A stretch of 64,000 nucleotides of DNA. It comes from Cnuella takakiae (GTDB taxonomy: Bacteria; Bacteroidota; Bacteroidia; Chitinophagales; Chitinophagaceae). The notes below the pieces were generated by a model. That model was not told the origin of the DNA. It worked only from the letters and a program-made list of their open reading frames with translations, and did not search any database. Positions 1 to 10,133 of the stretch are shown piece after piece. Location: assembly GCF_001953305.1 (NCBI RefSeq), contig NZ_MTFE01000010.1, positions 3,550,202 to 3,614,201 of the forward strand. The letters run 5' to 3'. Every line of letters begins with the position of its first letter. The first letter of the stretch is position 1. The position numbers and the translations under genes were made by a program.

Positions 1-2349
1 AGGGCTGGTGATATTAACCTGCACTACAGATTTAATATCCATAGTGAAGCTTACTTCTTCAGAAGTTGCCTCGTTGCCTGCATCATCAAAAACTTTTGCA
101 TAAATCTTGTGCGTACCATCAGGCACTTCATCCCAGGTCCACTTATAGGGAGCGTTTTTCTCTACATTATGAAGCTTACCATTTACGTAGAATTCAACAC
201 GTTCTATGTTTCCTTCTTCAGCAAGTGCATAAGCACTTACTTCTACCGACGCCTGGTCTTCATAACGTTTACCCTGGGTAGGACTGGTCAGTTTTACGGT
301 CAGCTCTTTAGTACCGGTATCATCGCCTATTTTAATAAGGGCTGCACCTTCAAATGGTTCCAGTGTAATCCGGCCCACGTACTTGTTGCCTTTTGCATCT
401 TCGTAAGTACCGGGCAGCGAAAACTTAGCAGTCGATTTGGAAGTGTTATAAACAAGTTTGAATAATTGATCAGGATCGCTGGTAGAATCGAAAGATCGTT
501 TTGACTTCTTAGAATCACGATCATGATCGAACAATGGCTTCCATTTTTCAAGGTTCATTGTGTTGGAAACAGCACTAGGGGTATAGATCCCTGTGGTCAC
601 CTTAATGATGTCTTCATCATTCAATGGACGGAGGTAATAATTATTGTTGATGGTTCCAAATTCACCGATGTCTTTGTGTTTAGAAAAGAAATGGGCAACC
701 ATTTGGCCGGGCACTTTGGAGAAGAAAATATTATTCTTCATATCAACATTCCGCACCTTGCGCATATGTACGTCATCATGGTTAAGTTCAACCTGTGTTG
801 TGTTATCAAACACCAGGTTATCATGCACCTTTACGTCAAGCGCATTATGCACATAAATACCAAGCTTTCCGCAACGGGCAACAGTGTTACCAATGATGTC
901 TACGCCGGTAGTGTTGTTGTCTAAATAAACACCCGAAACTTGCTGAACCCGCATACTGTTTGAACCTTCCCTTGCACCAATGCCATCCAGGATGATGTTG
1001 TTCAAAATTTTCCGGCCTTTGTAGTGATTACCGGTGTGGTTATCTGAATAGATACCACCGGCATCGTCCTTTATAAAGCCAAAGTACTGAATGAGGTTAC
1101 GGCTGATGGTGTTATTGTCGCCATCAAACCTGATGCCGCAATAACCACTGCTGTCGATTACATTGTATTCAACGAGGTTGTTTTCACCCCTGAATCGAAG
1201 ACCAATACCGTTGTTGGGACCGTTCTGACCCATACCCTGCCAAACACCAGACTTGGTGATGCGGTTTTCGGTAACCAGGGCATTATAAATATTATCGAAA
1301 AGGATGATACCGGTATTGTTGGTATTCTCAACCAGGCAGTTATTGATCTTCAAACGGGATGCGTGCACCACGTACATACCATTTACACCTGTATTCTTTA
1401 TTTCGCAGTTCTTGATCGTGGTTCCATCCGAAGAATACACATAAACTGCAGTTTCATTTGCACCCTCAAAAACAAGGTTATCGAAAGTGATGTAATCATG
1501 ATTGAACAAATACACCAGATTTTTCAATGTATTTGCCTTTACAACATAGCGGTCGGGATCGCTGTTTCCGAAATATACGGTTACTCTTTTTTCATCTTCG
1601 TCATAGGCCCACTCACCAAACCGATCATGGGTCCGCACATCATTTTGGATAAAGTAACCAAACTTTGGTCTGGGAGTATAGGTAAGATCACCCCCGAAGT
1701 ACAAATAGTTGCCAGATTGAGCTCTGATCTTTACCCAGTCCAGCACCCAACGGTGTGTACGCACAACCATCTCGGCTCCTTTCCAGTTAATATCATTGGG
1801 AAGCTCATTGTCCATTAAATATTTATCAGTGGCGTCATCATTTTTCAGGTAACCTTTTTCCTCTTCATCAATATTGGGAAAACGGCCCATCTCGTAGGGT
1901 TTACTATTGATGGTGAGCATTCTTACGCGGTTAGGAAGGTCACCGTCTTCAAAAGCATAGTTTCCGCGGCCTACAGATTTCCAGTTTTTGATTAGGGTAT
2001 AACCTGCAATTACAGGTTTCTCGCCGGTACCATAGGCGCCAATTACGATTGGATCGGAAAAGGTTCCGGAACGGTCAACATTGATGGTACCATAAAAAGT
2101 ATCCCCCCTTTTAAATAAAACAGAATCACCAGGCCTGAGGTTGGAAAAAACGGCATTAAGCTTGTTAATACTTCTCCAGGGAGTAGCCGGGTTGGTGGCC
2201 TCGCTAAAACTGTTTTGGTCACTTCCGTTTTCTGAGAAATAATAAGTTGTAGCCTTGGCGGTAGAACTTATTAAAGAAAACAGTAGCAAGATTAAACTAA
2301 AAGAAAAAAACGTTGTCTGACGATTCGTTGGCTGGTACAAAGGTTTCAT
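1..2349 (-). CDS. Secreted right-handed parallel beta-helix protein with Ig-like domain, 3' end outside window
   Basis: An uninterrupted minus-strand frame runs from an ATG at 2349 to the window edge (783 codons, no stop seen). Residues 1-33 form a signal peptide (MKPLY, then a Phe/Leu/Ile-rich core ending SSTAKA). The mature start (YYFSENGSD, then PWRSINKLNA) resembles polysaccharide-binding or degrading beta-helix proteins. Residues about 270-560 carry many short N-rich turns such as IKNCEIKNTG, INNCLVENT and ISRNLIQYFG, typical of PbH1 coils. After about residue 690 there is an Ig-like module (VEFYVNGKL, then DGTHKIYAKVFDDAGN). Such proteins are usually exported polysaccharide-active or adhesive proteins; no catalytic residues can be assigned. 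The gene diverges from the exopolysaccharide transferase at 3156. Confidence 0.85.
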   Translation of the reverse strand, partial: MKPLYQPTNRQTTFFSFSLILLLFSLISSTAKATTYYFSENGSDQNSFSEATNPATPWRSINKLNAVFSNLRPGDSVLFKRGDTFYGTINVDRSGTFSDPIVIGAYGTGEKPVIAGYTLIKNWKSVGRGNYAFEDGDLPNRVRMLTINSKPYEMGRFPNIDEEEKGYLKNDDATDKYLMDNELPNDINWKGAEMVVRTHRWVLDWVKIRAQSGNYLYFGGDLTYTPRPKFGYFIQNDVRTHDRFGEWAYDEDEKRVTVYFGNSDPDRYVVKANTLKNLVYLFNHDYITFDNLVFEGANETAVYVYSSDGTTIKNCEIKNTGVNGMYVVHASRLKINNCLVENTNNTGIILFDNIYNALVTENRITKSGVWQGMGQNGPNNGIGLRFRGENNLVEYNVIDSSGYCGIRFDGDNNTISRNLIQYFGFIKDDAGGIYSDNHTGNHYKGRKILNNIILDGIGAREGSNSMRVQQVSGVYLDNNTTGVDIIGNTVARCGKLGIYVHNALDVKVHDNLVFDNTTQVELNHDDVHMRKVRNVDMKNNIFFSKVPGQMVAHFFSKHKDIGEFGTINNNYYLRPLNDEDIIKVTTGIYTPSAVSNTMNLEKWKPLFDHDRDSKKSKRSFDSTSDPDQLFKLVYNTSKSTAKFSLPGTYEDAKGNKYVGRITLEPFEGAALIKIGDDTGTKELTVKLTSPTQGKRYEDQASVEVSAYALAEEGNIERVEFYVNGKLHNVEKNAPYKWTWDEVPDGTHKIYAKVFDDAGNEATSEEVSFTMDIKSVVQVNITSP

Positions 2350-3155
2350 ACTTTGGTTTTTGGCGACTGTGAACAAGGTATAAGTACAGGATACAGAAAT
2401 CTCTTCCGAACAGGACATACCATCGGCTATCAACACAAATTCATCTTCAACAAAAGCAGTTTTGGAAAAAGCCCTTAGGCGGTAATTGCACGGTTATCGG
2501 AATGTGTGGCACTGAGCAATAACTATACCAAAAAAATGTGAAATTCTTTACTCAATTAGATACAGCCACTTGTATATTAAATTTTTATCAAACCTGTTAT
2601 TGATGGGCTTAATACTTTTTCACAATTTCCTTAACAGCACCAAAATACCTTCCGCTGCATATTTTATCAACTTATTTTTGATGTAATATATAAGTGTTTA
2701 AAAAACATTTAAAAACGGAAAGTTTTAGTTAAACCAACTGTTTCATATCAATATTATTCATATTATGTAAGGTTGGGCATACTATTTATTTAAATGGGTT
2801 GCTACTGTTTTTTTGATGGTTAAATGCCAACAAAAATTTTTAAAAATTGCAAAAAAATTTCAATCGGATGTTTTTGAAAAATGAAAAGCTTGGGCCTGGA
2901 TATCATTTCAGAGTAGGCCTAGCTCATCAGTATGTTGTATATTCAACTGAAACATATTTTATATCCTTTAATTGAAACTAATTCCTTAGGTTTACGTTCG
3001 CAATTTGTCCATTCATTATCCTACCCGAAGACCTTTGCTCCAATACTTCCGCTAAGAAAGCCTCTTCCGGCTTTTATTTTCCACCTTATCCATTACCTAA
3101 GAAAGTAGCCATTCCAACTTTGGAAGACCACATGTGCTTCTAATTCACGGCTATT
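2350..3155. other. AT-rich divergent intergenic region
   Basis: About 800 bases between the beta-helix gene and the sugar transferase, visibly richer in A/T than the flanking genes. I find no coding frame with a plausible start, no tRNA and no mobile-element end. It presumably holds the two divergent promoters, but I see no convincing TTTG/TAnnTTTG pair. Confidence 0.6.
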
Positions 3156-4547
3156 ATGAACAAACATTCACTCACGATTATCAGAACGGTACTGGCAACG
3201 GTCGATATCGTTACCTTAAATATTGCGTACTCACTGAGTTGGCTGTTTTTTGACCAGAACATCCCAAATGAGTACAATTCCGATTACCTGGAATTCTTCT
3301 TTGCATTAAATATTGCATGGGTGTTGCTGGGATCGGTTACTAAAATTTACCGGAAAACAACCCTGCTCTCCTTCGAGTATACCTTGCGCAACACGGCTTT
3401 TACCTACCTGGTATGGTTTGCCACACTCAACACTTACCTGCTGTTTTTCCGGGAAACACACCTTTCCAGGCTATTCATTGGATCCACCATCACCCTGTTT
3501 GCAGTAGGACTGGTGATCAACCGCTTTGCCTACCTGATCATGAAAAAGACACAGGGCAAATGGTTCAACCAGGAAGGACAGATCCTGATCATTGGCTACA
3601 ACGATACTTCCAAAAAGCTGATACAGTACCTGGAACAGGATAGCATCAATGCTGAAATTTTGGGTTTTACAGAAAACCCGGAAAGGGTAAACGAGCTATC
3701 CCACTACCCTATCATTGGCGATATCAGTTCAACCATCGAGCTTTCCAAACAAAATAATGTAGACCGCATTTACTCCACCATCACTCCAGAACAGGAACCG
3801 CTCCTGTATAACCTGATGCGGGAGGCGGAAAATGAATGCATCCGGTTTAAGATCGTTCCGGACCTTTCCATGTTTGTAAAAGGCAGGTTCCACGTGTCCT
3901 ATTATAATGATATCCCTATTCTGACCATGCGGGGAGAATCGTTGGACCAGTTGAACAACCGAATCAAGAAAAGGATCCTGGACATCGCAGTAAGCCTTAC
4001 CGCTATTGTGTTCATCTTATCCTGGCTTCTGCCCCTGATTTCCATATTGATTCTGCTGGAATCAAGAGGCCCGATCTTTTTCTCCCAGCTCCGAACAGGG
4101 AAGAATGGGAAGATGTTTCGTTGCCTCAAGTTCAGAAGCATGCGGGTGAACAAGGATTCGGATTCCAAACAGGCTACCAAGAACGACTCCCGGGTTACGC
4201 GGATCGGCCGTTTCCTGCGCCGTAGCAGCCTGGATGAATTTCCCCAGTTCTTTAATGTATTTGTTGGCGATATGAGTATTGTTGGTCCCCGCCCCCACAT
4301 GCTGCAGCATACCAACGATTACTCCAAGATAGTTGACCAGTATATGGTGCGTCATTTCCTGAAACCAGGAATTACGGGCTGGGCCCAGGTGAATGGTTAC
4401 CGCGGAGAAATTACCGAACCCGTTCACATCAGAAACCGGGTGGAGTACGACATATGGTACATGGAAAACTGGAGCCTGATACTGGATTTAAAGATCATCT
4501 TTCTTACATTCTATAATATTATCAGAGGAGAGGAAAAAGCCTATTAA
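3156..4547 (+). CDS. Undecaprenyl-phosphate sugar phosphotransferase (WcaJ/WbaP-like)
   Basis: A polyprenol-phosphate hexose-1-phosphate transferase that loads the first sugar onto undecaprenyl phosphate for exopolysaccharide or capsule synthesis at the inner membrane. The 463-residue protein has the family architecture: several N-terminal membrane helices (about 10-130), a Rossmann-like CoA_binding_3 region (about 140-260, ILIIGYNDTSKK), another helix (about 275-300), and the catalytic bacterial sugar transferase domain with FRCLKFRSM, the RRSSLDEFPQFFNV block and VGPRPHM, then GITGWAQVNGYRGE. Length is normal. It stands alone and ends at a clear terminator. The sugar specificity (glucose, galactose or other) cannot be read from sequence. 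Confidence 0.92.
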   Translation: MNKHSLTIIRTVLATVDIVTLNIAYSLSWLFFDQNIPNEYNSDYLEFFFALNIAWVLLGSVTKIYRKTTLLSFEYTLRNTAFTYLVWFATLNTYLLFFRETHLSRLFIGSTITLFAVGLVINRFAYLIMKKTQGKWFNQEGQILIIGYNDTSKKLIQYLEQDSINAEILGFTENPERVNELSHYPIIGDISSTIELSKQNNVDRIYSTITPEQEPLLYNLMREAENECIRFKIVPDLSMFVKGRFHVSYYNDIPILTMRGESLDQLNNRIKKRILDIAVSLTAIVFILSWLLPLISILILLESRGPIFFSQLRTGKNGKMFRCLKFRSMRVNKDSDSKQATKNDSRVTRIGRFLRRSSLDEFPQFFNVFVGDMSIVGPRPHMLQHTNDYSKIVDQYMVRHFLKPGITGWAQVNGYRGEITEPVHIRNRVEYDIWYMENWSLILDLKIIFLTFYNIIRGEEKAY

Positions 4548-4568
4548 GGTGATTCGATTCTTCCCAAG

Positions 4569-4602
4569 AAAATCCCGGCACATCATGCCGGGATTTTTAT
4601 TT
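4569..4602 (+). terminator. Rho-independent terminator of the sugar transferase
   Basis: A 10-bp perfect stem AATCCCGGCA / TGCCGGGATT with a CATCA loop, followed by a T-rich run, lies 20-50 bases after the stop codon. Confidence 0.85.
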
Positions 4603-4780
4603 GCAAGGAAAAAGGATTGCTTCTACCCTGTCGGCAATTATCTTCTATTTGTTATCTTTTAAATATTAGGTTGGTACCCTTTATATACTAGATTATAAGG
4701 TTTAAACCATGCTCAGGTCTGCAAGGATACATCGCCCCGGTAGTCAGCGGTTTTACTTCACACCTATATAGCCTTAACGC

Positions 4781-4810
4781 AAAAATGAAGGGCGCCTGAA
4801 AAGGCGCCCC
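4781..4810 (-). terminator. Terminator of the SusCD operon
   Basis: On the minus strand GGGCGCC, loop TTTTCA, GGCGCCC is followed by TTCATTTTTG, about 40 bases past the susD stop. Confidence 0.75.
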
Positions 4811-4846
4811 GGATCGTCAACTGATTGTAATTGAAAACTAGCTTCT

Positions 4847-6535
4847 TTATTCAAAGCCATTTGGCTTCAGCAAATTGTTGGCATTAAGCTGGCGGGAAGG
4901 AATCGGGAAAACCGAGCGGTCTTTGGCATCCACCGGCTTGTCCCACCATTCTGCATTGAACTTGTTCCAGCGAACCAGGTCGGTACGACGATGACGCTCA
5001 CCCAGGAACTCCCGGCCCAGTTCATCCACAAACTCCTGGTCGGTAAGTAGGGAAGGATTGTCTACGTAGCTGTTCGCAGCCCATTTATCTGCAGGGAAGT
5101 TGCGTTTGCGTACGGCATCCAACAATTGGGCGGCAGTGGCCTTATCACCTGCACGGTACTTACATTCAGCCAGCGCATAATAGATCTCTGCCAGTCTGAT
5201 TTCAGGAGCCGAGTTGAACTGGAAGAGGTTATTGCTCATAGAAAGCCAGGGGAACTTCAGCAGGCGCACACCGGAGTTTTCTTCACCCGTTGTTACGTGC
5301 GAGCCTTCACTCCAGCGGCCATTAGGCTTCTCGGAAAAACGACCTACCTGGTCCACAAAGCGCAAGGGGCGGCCATTGTACTCTTCAGTGCCGTTTACCA
5401 CCTTGGTACTGTCAAAACCAAATCCAGCGCTGGCATTGAACATATACTGCTGGCCAATCAGGAAGAACCCTTCATACTCACCCGTACGGGATGTAGTGCG
5501 GAAAGGCTGCTTGCGCTTGTCATCGGCAGCATATTTCTCGTAAGGCTTACCCAATTGGTATGGAAGCAGGTTGCCTTCCAGGTCGCGGCTTGGCGTCAGG
5601 TGGATACCATTCCAGCCACCCCAGTCATTGTCCAGGGAGTAACGAGCCTGGTAGTGCATCATGGCATTGTAGATCCAGCCAAACTCATAGATGTTCCGGG
5701 CATGCGGGAACTCGAAAATATTCTCCGGCGAACGATAGTTGTTGATACCCGAACGGAAAGGCCCGCGGTAATCAGCATCAATACTGAATGAGCCGTATTT
5801 GCCATCTACAATTTCCTGGGCAATGGCAGCACATTCGGTGTATTTAGGGGTTCCTGACCACTTCTCAGCATTCAGGTAGAGGCGCACCAGCAGCGAGGCT
5901 GCACCGGCCTGTCCCCACCTGCCTACCTTGGCATTGTTGGGCAAATCAGGAAGTGATTCTTTCAGCTCTTTTTCTATATAGGTAAATACCTCCTGGGGTG
6001 TGGCTTGCGCCTTAGTCTCCTGGGGATTTTCTATAATAGGTACCTGCCTGAAAAAATCGATCAGGAACAGGTAAAACCAGGCACGCAGGGTGCGGAGTTC
6101 TGCCAGGTGCTGCTTCTTGTCCGCTTCTGTTAGACCAAAGCGCACGTAATCCAGACCACCCAGGTCTTGTAAAAACACATTACACTGTGCAATACCCTGG
6201 TAAGGTCCTACCCATCCGCCGTTTATATGCCCATCTTCCTGGGTCCAGGTATGGCCATGGAGGCGCACCCAGTCGCCACCATCATAGCCATGTTTTCCTT
6301 TTTGTGTCCACACAAACTGGTCGGCAGTGAGTTCCTGCAACAACCAACGGTCGCCATCCCATCCATTCCAATGCGCATGTTCGTAAGGACGCAACACTGC
6401 AGCCTGTATGGAATTTTTATCCTGGAAATAATTGCCGGACGGAAGGATATCAAATGCTTCCTCCTCCAGCCTGGTGCAGGAACTGGCCATGATAGCAGCC
6501 AGCACTGCAGCATACAAAGGTTTTATCTTGATCAT
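4847..6535 (-). CDS. SusD/RagB family outer-membrane nutrient-binding lipoprotein
   Basis: Surface lipoprotein that captures a glycan or other ligand and closes over the SusC barrel. I place the start at the ATG at 6535 (MIKIKPLYAAVLAAIM). It gives a short lipoprotein signal with the lipobox ASSC, and upstream in-frame starts would only add a hydrophilic tail. The 562-residue length is normal. Family features include the N-terminal EEAFDILPSGNYF segment, TPR-like helices (ELRTLRAWFYLFLIDFFRQVPI) and the C-terminal ...LGREFLGERHRRTDLVRW...FPIPSRQLNANN block. It follows susC by about 117 bases in the same operon. Substrate unknown. Confidence 0.93.
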   Translation of the reverse strand: MIKIKPLYAAVLAAIMASSCTRLEEEAFDILPSGNYFQDKNSIQAAVLRPYEHAHWNGWDGDRWLLQELTADQFVWTQKGKHGYDGGDWVRLHGHTWTQEDGHINGGWVGPYQGIAQCNVFLQDLGGLDYVRFGLTEADKKQHLAELRTLRAWFYLFLIDFFRQVPIIENPQETKAQATPQEVFTYIEKELKESLPDLPNNAKVGRWGQAGAASLLVRLYLNAEKWSGTPKYTECAAIAQEIVDGKYGSFSIDADYRGPFRSGINNYRSPENIFEFPHARNIYEFGWIYNAMMHYQARYSLDNDWGGWNGIHLTPSRDLEGNLLPYQLGKPYEKYAADDKRKQPFRTTSRTGEYEGFFLIGQQYMFNASAGFGFDSTKVVNGTEEYNGRPLRFVDQVGRFSEKPNGRWSEGSHVTTGEENSGVRLLKFPWLSMSNNLFQFNSAPEIRLAEIYYALAECKYRAGDKATAAQLLDAVRKRNFPADKWAANSYVDNPSLLTDQEFVDELGREFLGERHRRTDLVRWNKFNAEWWDKPVDAKDRSVFPIPSRQLNANNLLKPNGFE

Positions 6536-6652
6536 TTGTTTTGCTTTTTTCAAGGTGAAAACCATCAAGGCACATGCAGGTAGGTTTGCACTTTCCATCA
6601 GCACGCTCTTATGCACCATGCGATGTGCCTTTGGTTTTCCTGTAATCAATCA

Positions 6653-9600
6653 TTAAAAAGTCACCTGTGCGCCAAACGAGAAATTACGGGTAATGGGATA
6701 CACATTCAGGTCGCCATAACCGGGAGTCAGGCCAGTTACCCCTACCGTAGTAGGATCAAGACCAGAGTACTTGGTGATGGTAAACACATTGCGCATGGTT
6801 CCATAAAAACGCAGGTTGTTCAGCCACTTGGCCTGCACCTTGGGCGACCAGCCTAGGGTAAGGTTATCGAGTTTGAAGTAATCGCCTGGTTCCAGGAAAT
6901 AGTCCATGATCACCTTACCAGAAGTGATATCACCATTGCGGGTGTAGGCATCCTTCAGCAGGTTCACGTTGGGCTCGGCCTGCAAACCATAATACATCTG
7001 GTACAGGTTCAGGATCTGGTAATCGAAGCGGCCGCGGAAATACAGCGAAAGGTCGAAGCGCTTGTAGCCAACGGAGTTGCCCCAGGCCAGTTCGAAGTGT
7101 GGTGCACCATGACCAATATAAGCACGGTCGCGGTCGAAGTTGCCTTCAGTAGAAGCCACGATCGCTTCTTTACCCACCTCGCCATTCTTCCAGATCAGGA
7201 TCTTGCCTTCGTTGTTAACCCCTGCATAACGGTAACCGTAGAAGCTACCCAGTTCCACACCGTCTTCCATACGGTATGCAGGACCAGGGTTGCCGGGTGA
7301 AGGCAGCCAGTTCAGTTCCGTATAGTTGCTGCGGAAACGATCATTGGACCAGCTATCCAGCTTTGCTTTAATATAAGAGGTAGTGATATTGGTGCTGTAA
7401 GTAAAATCGCGGGTCTTCACGGCATCCCAGTTCAACTGGAGCTCCACACCACGCGATGTAGTTTTACCAACGTTTACTACCATGCGCTCATGCAGGTAAG
7501 GACCAACAGGAAGGTATTCAGAGATCAGGTCGCTGCTGATTCGGTTGAACAGGTCAATGCTACCTGTCAGCTTGCTCCGGAACAGGGAGAAATCAATACC
7601 AAAGTTGTAGGCAATGGCTTTTTCCCAACGCAGATCGGGGTTGAAGTTGTTGGCAGGACCATACACCTGTATCCACTGACCCGCATCGTTAAGGTAGCGG
7701 CCATAACCGGTATAACGGGCCAAGGATGTGTAGCGGGGGAAACCGGAGCGGCCGGTAACACCATAGGACACGCGGAGTTTCAGGTCGTCGATGGCATCAA
7801 CACTTTTGATGGCATCCAGGTTGGAAACACGCCAGGCAGCCGACAAGGCAGGGAACATACCCCACTTGTTGTTGGCACCAAACTTTGTGTTGCCTTCATA
7901 ACGCAGGGAACCTTGCAGGAAATAGGTGTCGTCGAAATTGTAATTAAAACGACCCAGGAACGCAATGGTCTTTTCCTTGTTCCGCCAGCTATCCATACCC
8001 AGGCGACCGGCTTCCAGGTTCCAGCTACCTGCATCCAGGTTGTTCCACCCAAATGCATCGGAAGGGAAATTCATGTTCTCGGCACTGAAGCCCTGGTTAT
8101 TGAATTCCTGGTACGAGTAGCCACCCATCACACGGAAATCATGGCGATTGATCTTGGTATTATAATTACCTGTCCACTCCAGGGTATAATCTGTCCATTT
8201 TTCACTCGCCAGTCTTGCCCTGCCCCGGCGGTTGCTGTTGATGGATTCTGCAGACAAAACATTATAATATTCCCTACGCAGCATTTCCTGACCCTGGCGG
8301 GCAAGTTTCAGCTCGCTGTACAGGTTCTTTCTTAAGTTCAGGCGAATGTTGAAGTCGGCAATAGAATAGTTGCGGTCGGCGCCATTTTCCCTGGTATTTA
8401 AATCCTGTACAGGGTTGTAGGTATCAAAACCCTGCAAGGTATTCCAACGTGAAGGGTTGGTAGGATCCATGATGGGAATAGTCGGGTTGAGCTTAACCGC
8501 TTGTTGGAATGCACCATAGTTGGTGTATTCTTCATTAGCCGTACGCTGTGACAGGTTGCCCGAAAACTCCAGCAAACCATTCAGGGCCTTTTGCATAAAG
8601 TTGGCGCGAAATCCATACTCCCTGCGGGAAGACGCAATATCAATAGCGGTCTTATTCCGGTAGTTGCCCGAGATGCGGAAGATGGTACTCTCGTTACCAC
8701 CCGAAAGGGTAACAAAATGATTCTGACCAAAGTTGTTCTCGCGGATCAGCGCATCGTACCAGTTGGTGCGGGCGCCACGGTCGGCGTCGCGGCCACGCGA
8801 GACAAACTCCTCTGCCGAAAGCATATCAGGCTTGTTGGCAATACGATCGTGCTCAATGAAGCTGTCGTAGGTGATGGAAACCTTACCGGCACGGCCTTTC
8901 TTGGTTTGCACCAGGATAACGCCGTTGGCACCACGGGAGCCATAAATGGCTGCAGCAGATGCGTCTTTCAAAACAGTGATAGATTCAATGTCCTGTTGCG
9001 CCACGTTGCGCAGGTCGCCACCAGGCATACCGTCAATAACAATCAGCGGACCGTTACCTGCAGAAATGGAAGCGGCACCACGCACCTGTACGTCGGTAGC
9101 ACGGTTGGGATCGGCAGCAGCAGGGTTGGAAATTACCACACCGGCTACTTTACCTTCGATCAACTGCAAAGGACTGTTTACCGCACCCTGCAAAAAGTCT
9201 TTGCTGCGGATGGTAGTAACAGCGCTGGTCAACTCTCGTTTTTGTACCGAACCATAACCTACCACTACTACTTCGTTCATCTGGTTGTTGGCAGAGCGCA
9301 GGGCCACATTGACCTGGGTTTGGTTGCCTACGGCAACCTCCCTGTTTTCAAAACCAACAAAAGAAACTACCAGCACAGAGTTGGCGCTGGTAACGGCGAG
9401 GGTATAGCGGCCATCGTCATTGGTGGTTGTACCATTATTGGTACCTTTTTCCTGTACGCTCACCCCCGACAGGGCCTTACCATTTTCATCGGTAATGCGG
9501 CCTGTGATGGTGATGGCTTCAGGAACTTCAGCTTCAACACCACCAGTTGAAATAACCACCAACTTGTCGTTCAGCTGGCGGTATGTAAGTGGCGTATTGC

Positions 9601-9904
9601 GCAGGATATTATCCAGCACTTCAGTAAGGGATGCTTCCTGAACAGTGATGCTAACTTTCTGATTGCGGGGCAGCACCTGGTCTTTATACACAAAACGGTA
9701 AAAGCCCTGTGCTTCTATGGCTTTGAAGGCCTGCTTCAATTCCACCCGCTCTAAATTGAGGCTGATGGTACCCTGTCCATAGCCCTTGGCAAAGGACTGC
9801 AGGGTACAGGCAAACAATAAGAGCAATACAAATTTTGTCATCAATAAGTATTTGATGCATACGCTGGCCCTCCCTCGCGGGTAGCCAGTACCAAATAATT
9901 TCAT
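6653..9904 (-). CDS. SusC/RagA family TonB-dependent outer-membrane transporter with STN signalling domain
   Basis: TonB-linked barrel (1083 residues) that imports the ligand bound by SusD. Order seen: signal sequence (about 20-40, hydrophobic FVLLLLFACTLQSFA), STN/secretin-TonB short domain (about 48-105, SLNLERVELKQAFKAIEAQG), CarboxypepD_reg-like domain (about 130-205, GRITDENGKALSGVSVQEKG), plug (about 215-330, containing VLKDASAAAIYGSRGANGVI), then the beta barrel ending in an aromatic residue. The STN domain plus neighbouring FecR and ECF sigma genes indicates cell-surface signalling: ligand binding outside should release the sigma factor. The N-terminal extension before the hydrophobic core is rather long; an internal ATG (MTKFVLLLL) is an alternative start. 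Confidence 0.95.
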   Translation of the reverse strand: MKLFGTGYPRGRASVCIKYLLMTKFVLLLLFACTLQSFAKGYGQGTISLNLERVELKQAFKAIEAQGFYRFVYKDQVLPRNQKVSITVQEASLTEVLDNILRNTPLTYRQLNDKLVVISTGGVEAEVPEAITITGRITDENGKALSGVSVQEKGTNNGTTTNDDGRYTLAVTSANSVLVVSFVGFENREVAVGNQTQVNVALRSANNQMNEVVVVGYGSVQKRELTSAVTTIRSKDFLQGAVNSPLQLIEGKVAGVVISNPAAADPNRATDVQVRGAASISAGNGPLIVIDGMPGGDLRNVAQQDIESITVLKDASAAAIYGSRGANGVILVQTKKGRAGKVSITYDSFIEHDRIANKPDMLSAEEFVSRGRDADRGARTNWYDALIRENNFGQNHFVTLSGGNESTIFRISGNYRNKTAIDIASSRREYGFRANFMQKALNGLLEFSGNLSQRTANEEYTNYGAFQQAVKLNPTIPIMDPTNPSRWNTLQGFDTYNPVQDLNTRENGADRNYSIADFNIRLNLRKNLYSELKLARQGQEMLRREYYNVLSAESINSNRRGRARLASEKWTDYTLEWTGNYNTKINRHDFRVMGGYSYQEFNNQGFSAENMNFPSDAFGWNNLDAGSWNLEAGRLGMDSWRNKEKTIAFLGRFNYNFDDTYFLQGSLRYEGNTKFGANNKWGMFPALSAAWRVSNLDAIKSVDAIDDLKLRVSYGVTGRSGFPRYTSLARYTGYGRYLNDAGQWIQVYGPANNFNPDLRWEKAIAYNFGIDFSLFRSKLTGSIDLFNRISSDLISEYLPVGPYLHERMVVNVGKTTSRGVELQLNWDAVKTRDFTYSTNITTSYIKAKLDSWSNDRFRSNYTELNWLPSPGNPGPAYRMEDGVELGSFYGYRYAGVNNEGKILIWKNGEVGKEAIVASTEGNFDRDRAYIGHGAPHFELAWGNSVGYKRFDLSLYFRGRFDYQILNLYQMYYGLQAEPNVNLLKDAYTRNGDITSGKVIMDYFLEPGDYFKLDNLTLGWSPKVQAKWLNNLRFYGTMRNVFTITKYSGLDPTTVGVTGLTPGYGDLNVYPITRNFSFGAQVTF

Positions 9905-10133
9905 ACTTTACAATTGATAAGTGATGATGAAATATCCCGTAACGGGTTTGTTTTGTCGGAACAGAATGGGCGGGGCATGTTGCAGCATGCTCCGCTTTCA
10001 TTTTGGGTCAGGTGGCAGGCGCTTGTTTCATATGCAGGCAATTTTTATTAAAAAAGCAGTCACTACCCGCACCATAGCGCAGGCAAAGACCAGTTGACAA
10101 TCTTTAAGTTCTTGCTAATTCTTGTTGCCGGAA

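Noticed and set aside
66..1818. Small plus-strand frames at the left end
   Set aside because: All lie opposite the continuous beta-helix frame on the minus strand and show no features of proteins.
7490..9550. Plus-strand frames opposite susC
   Set aside because: Shadows of the SusC frame; no homology pattern.
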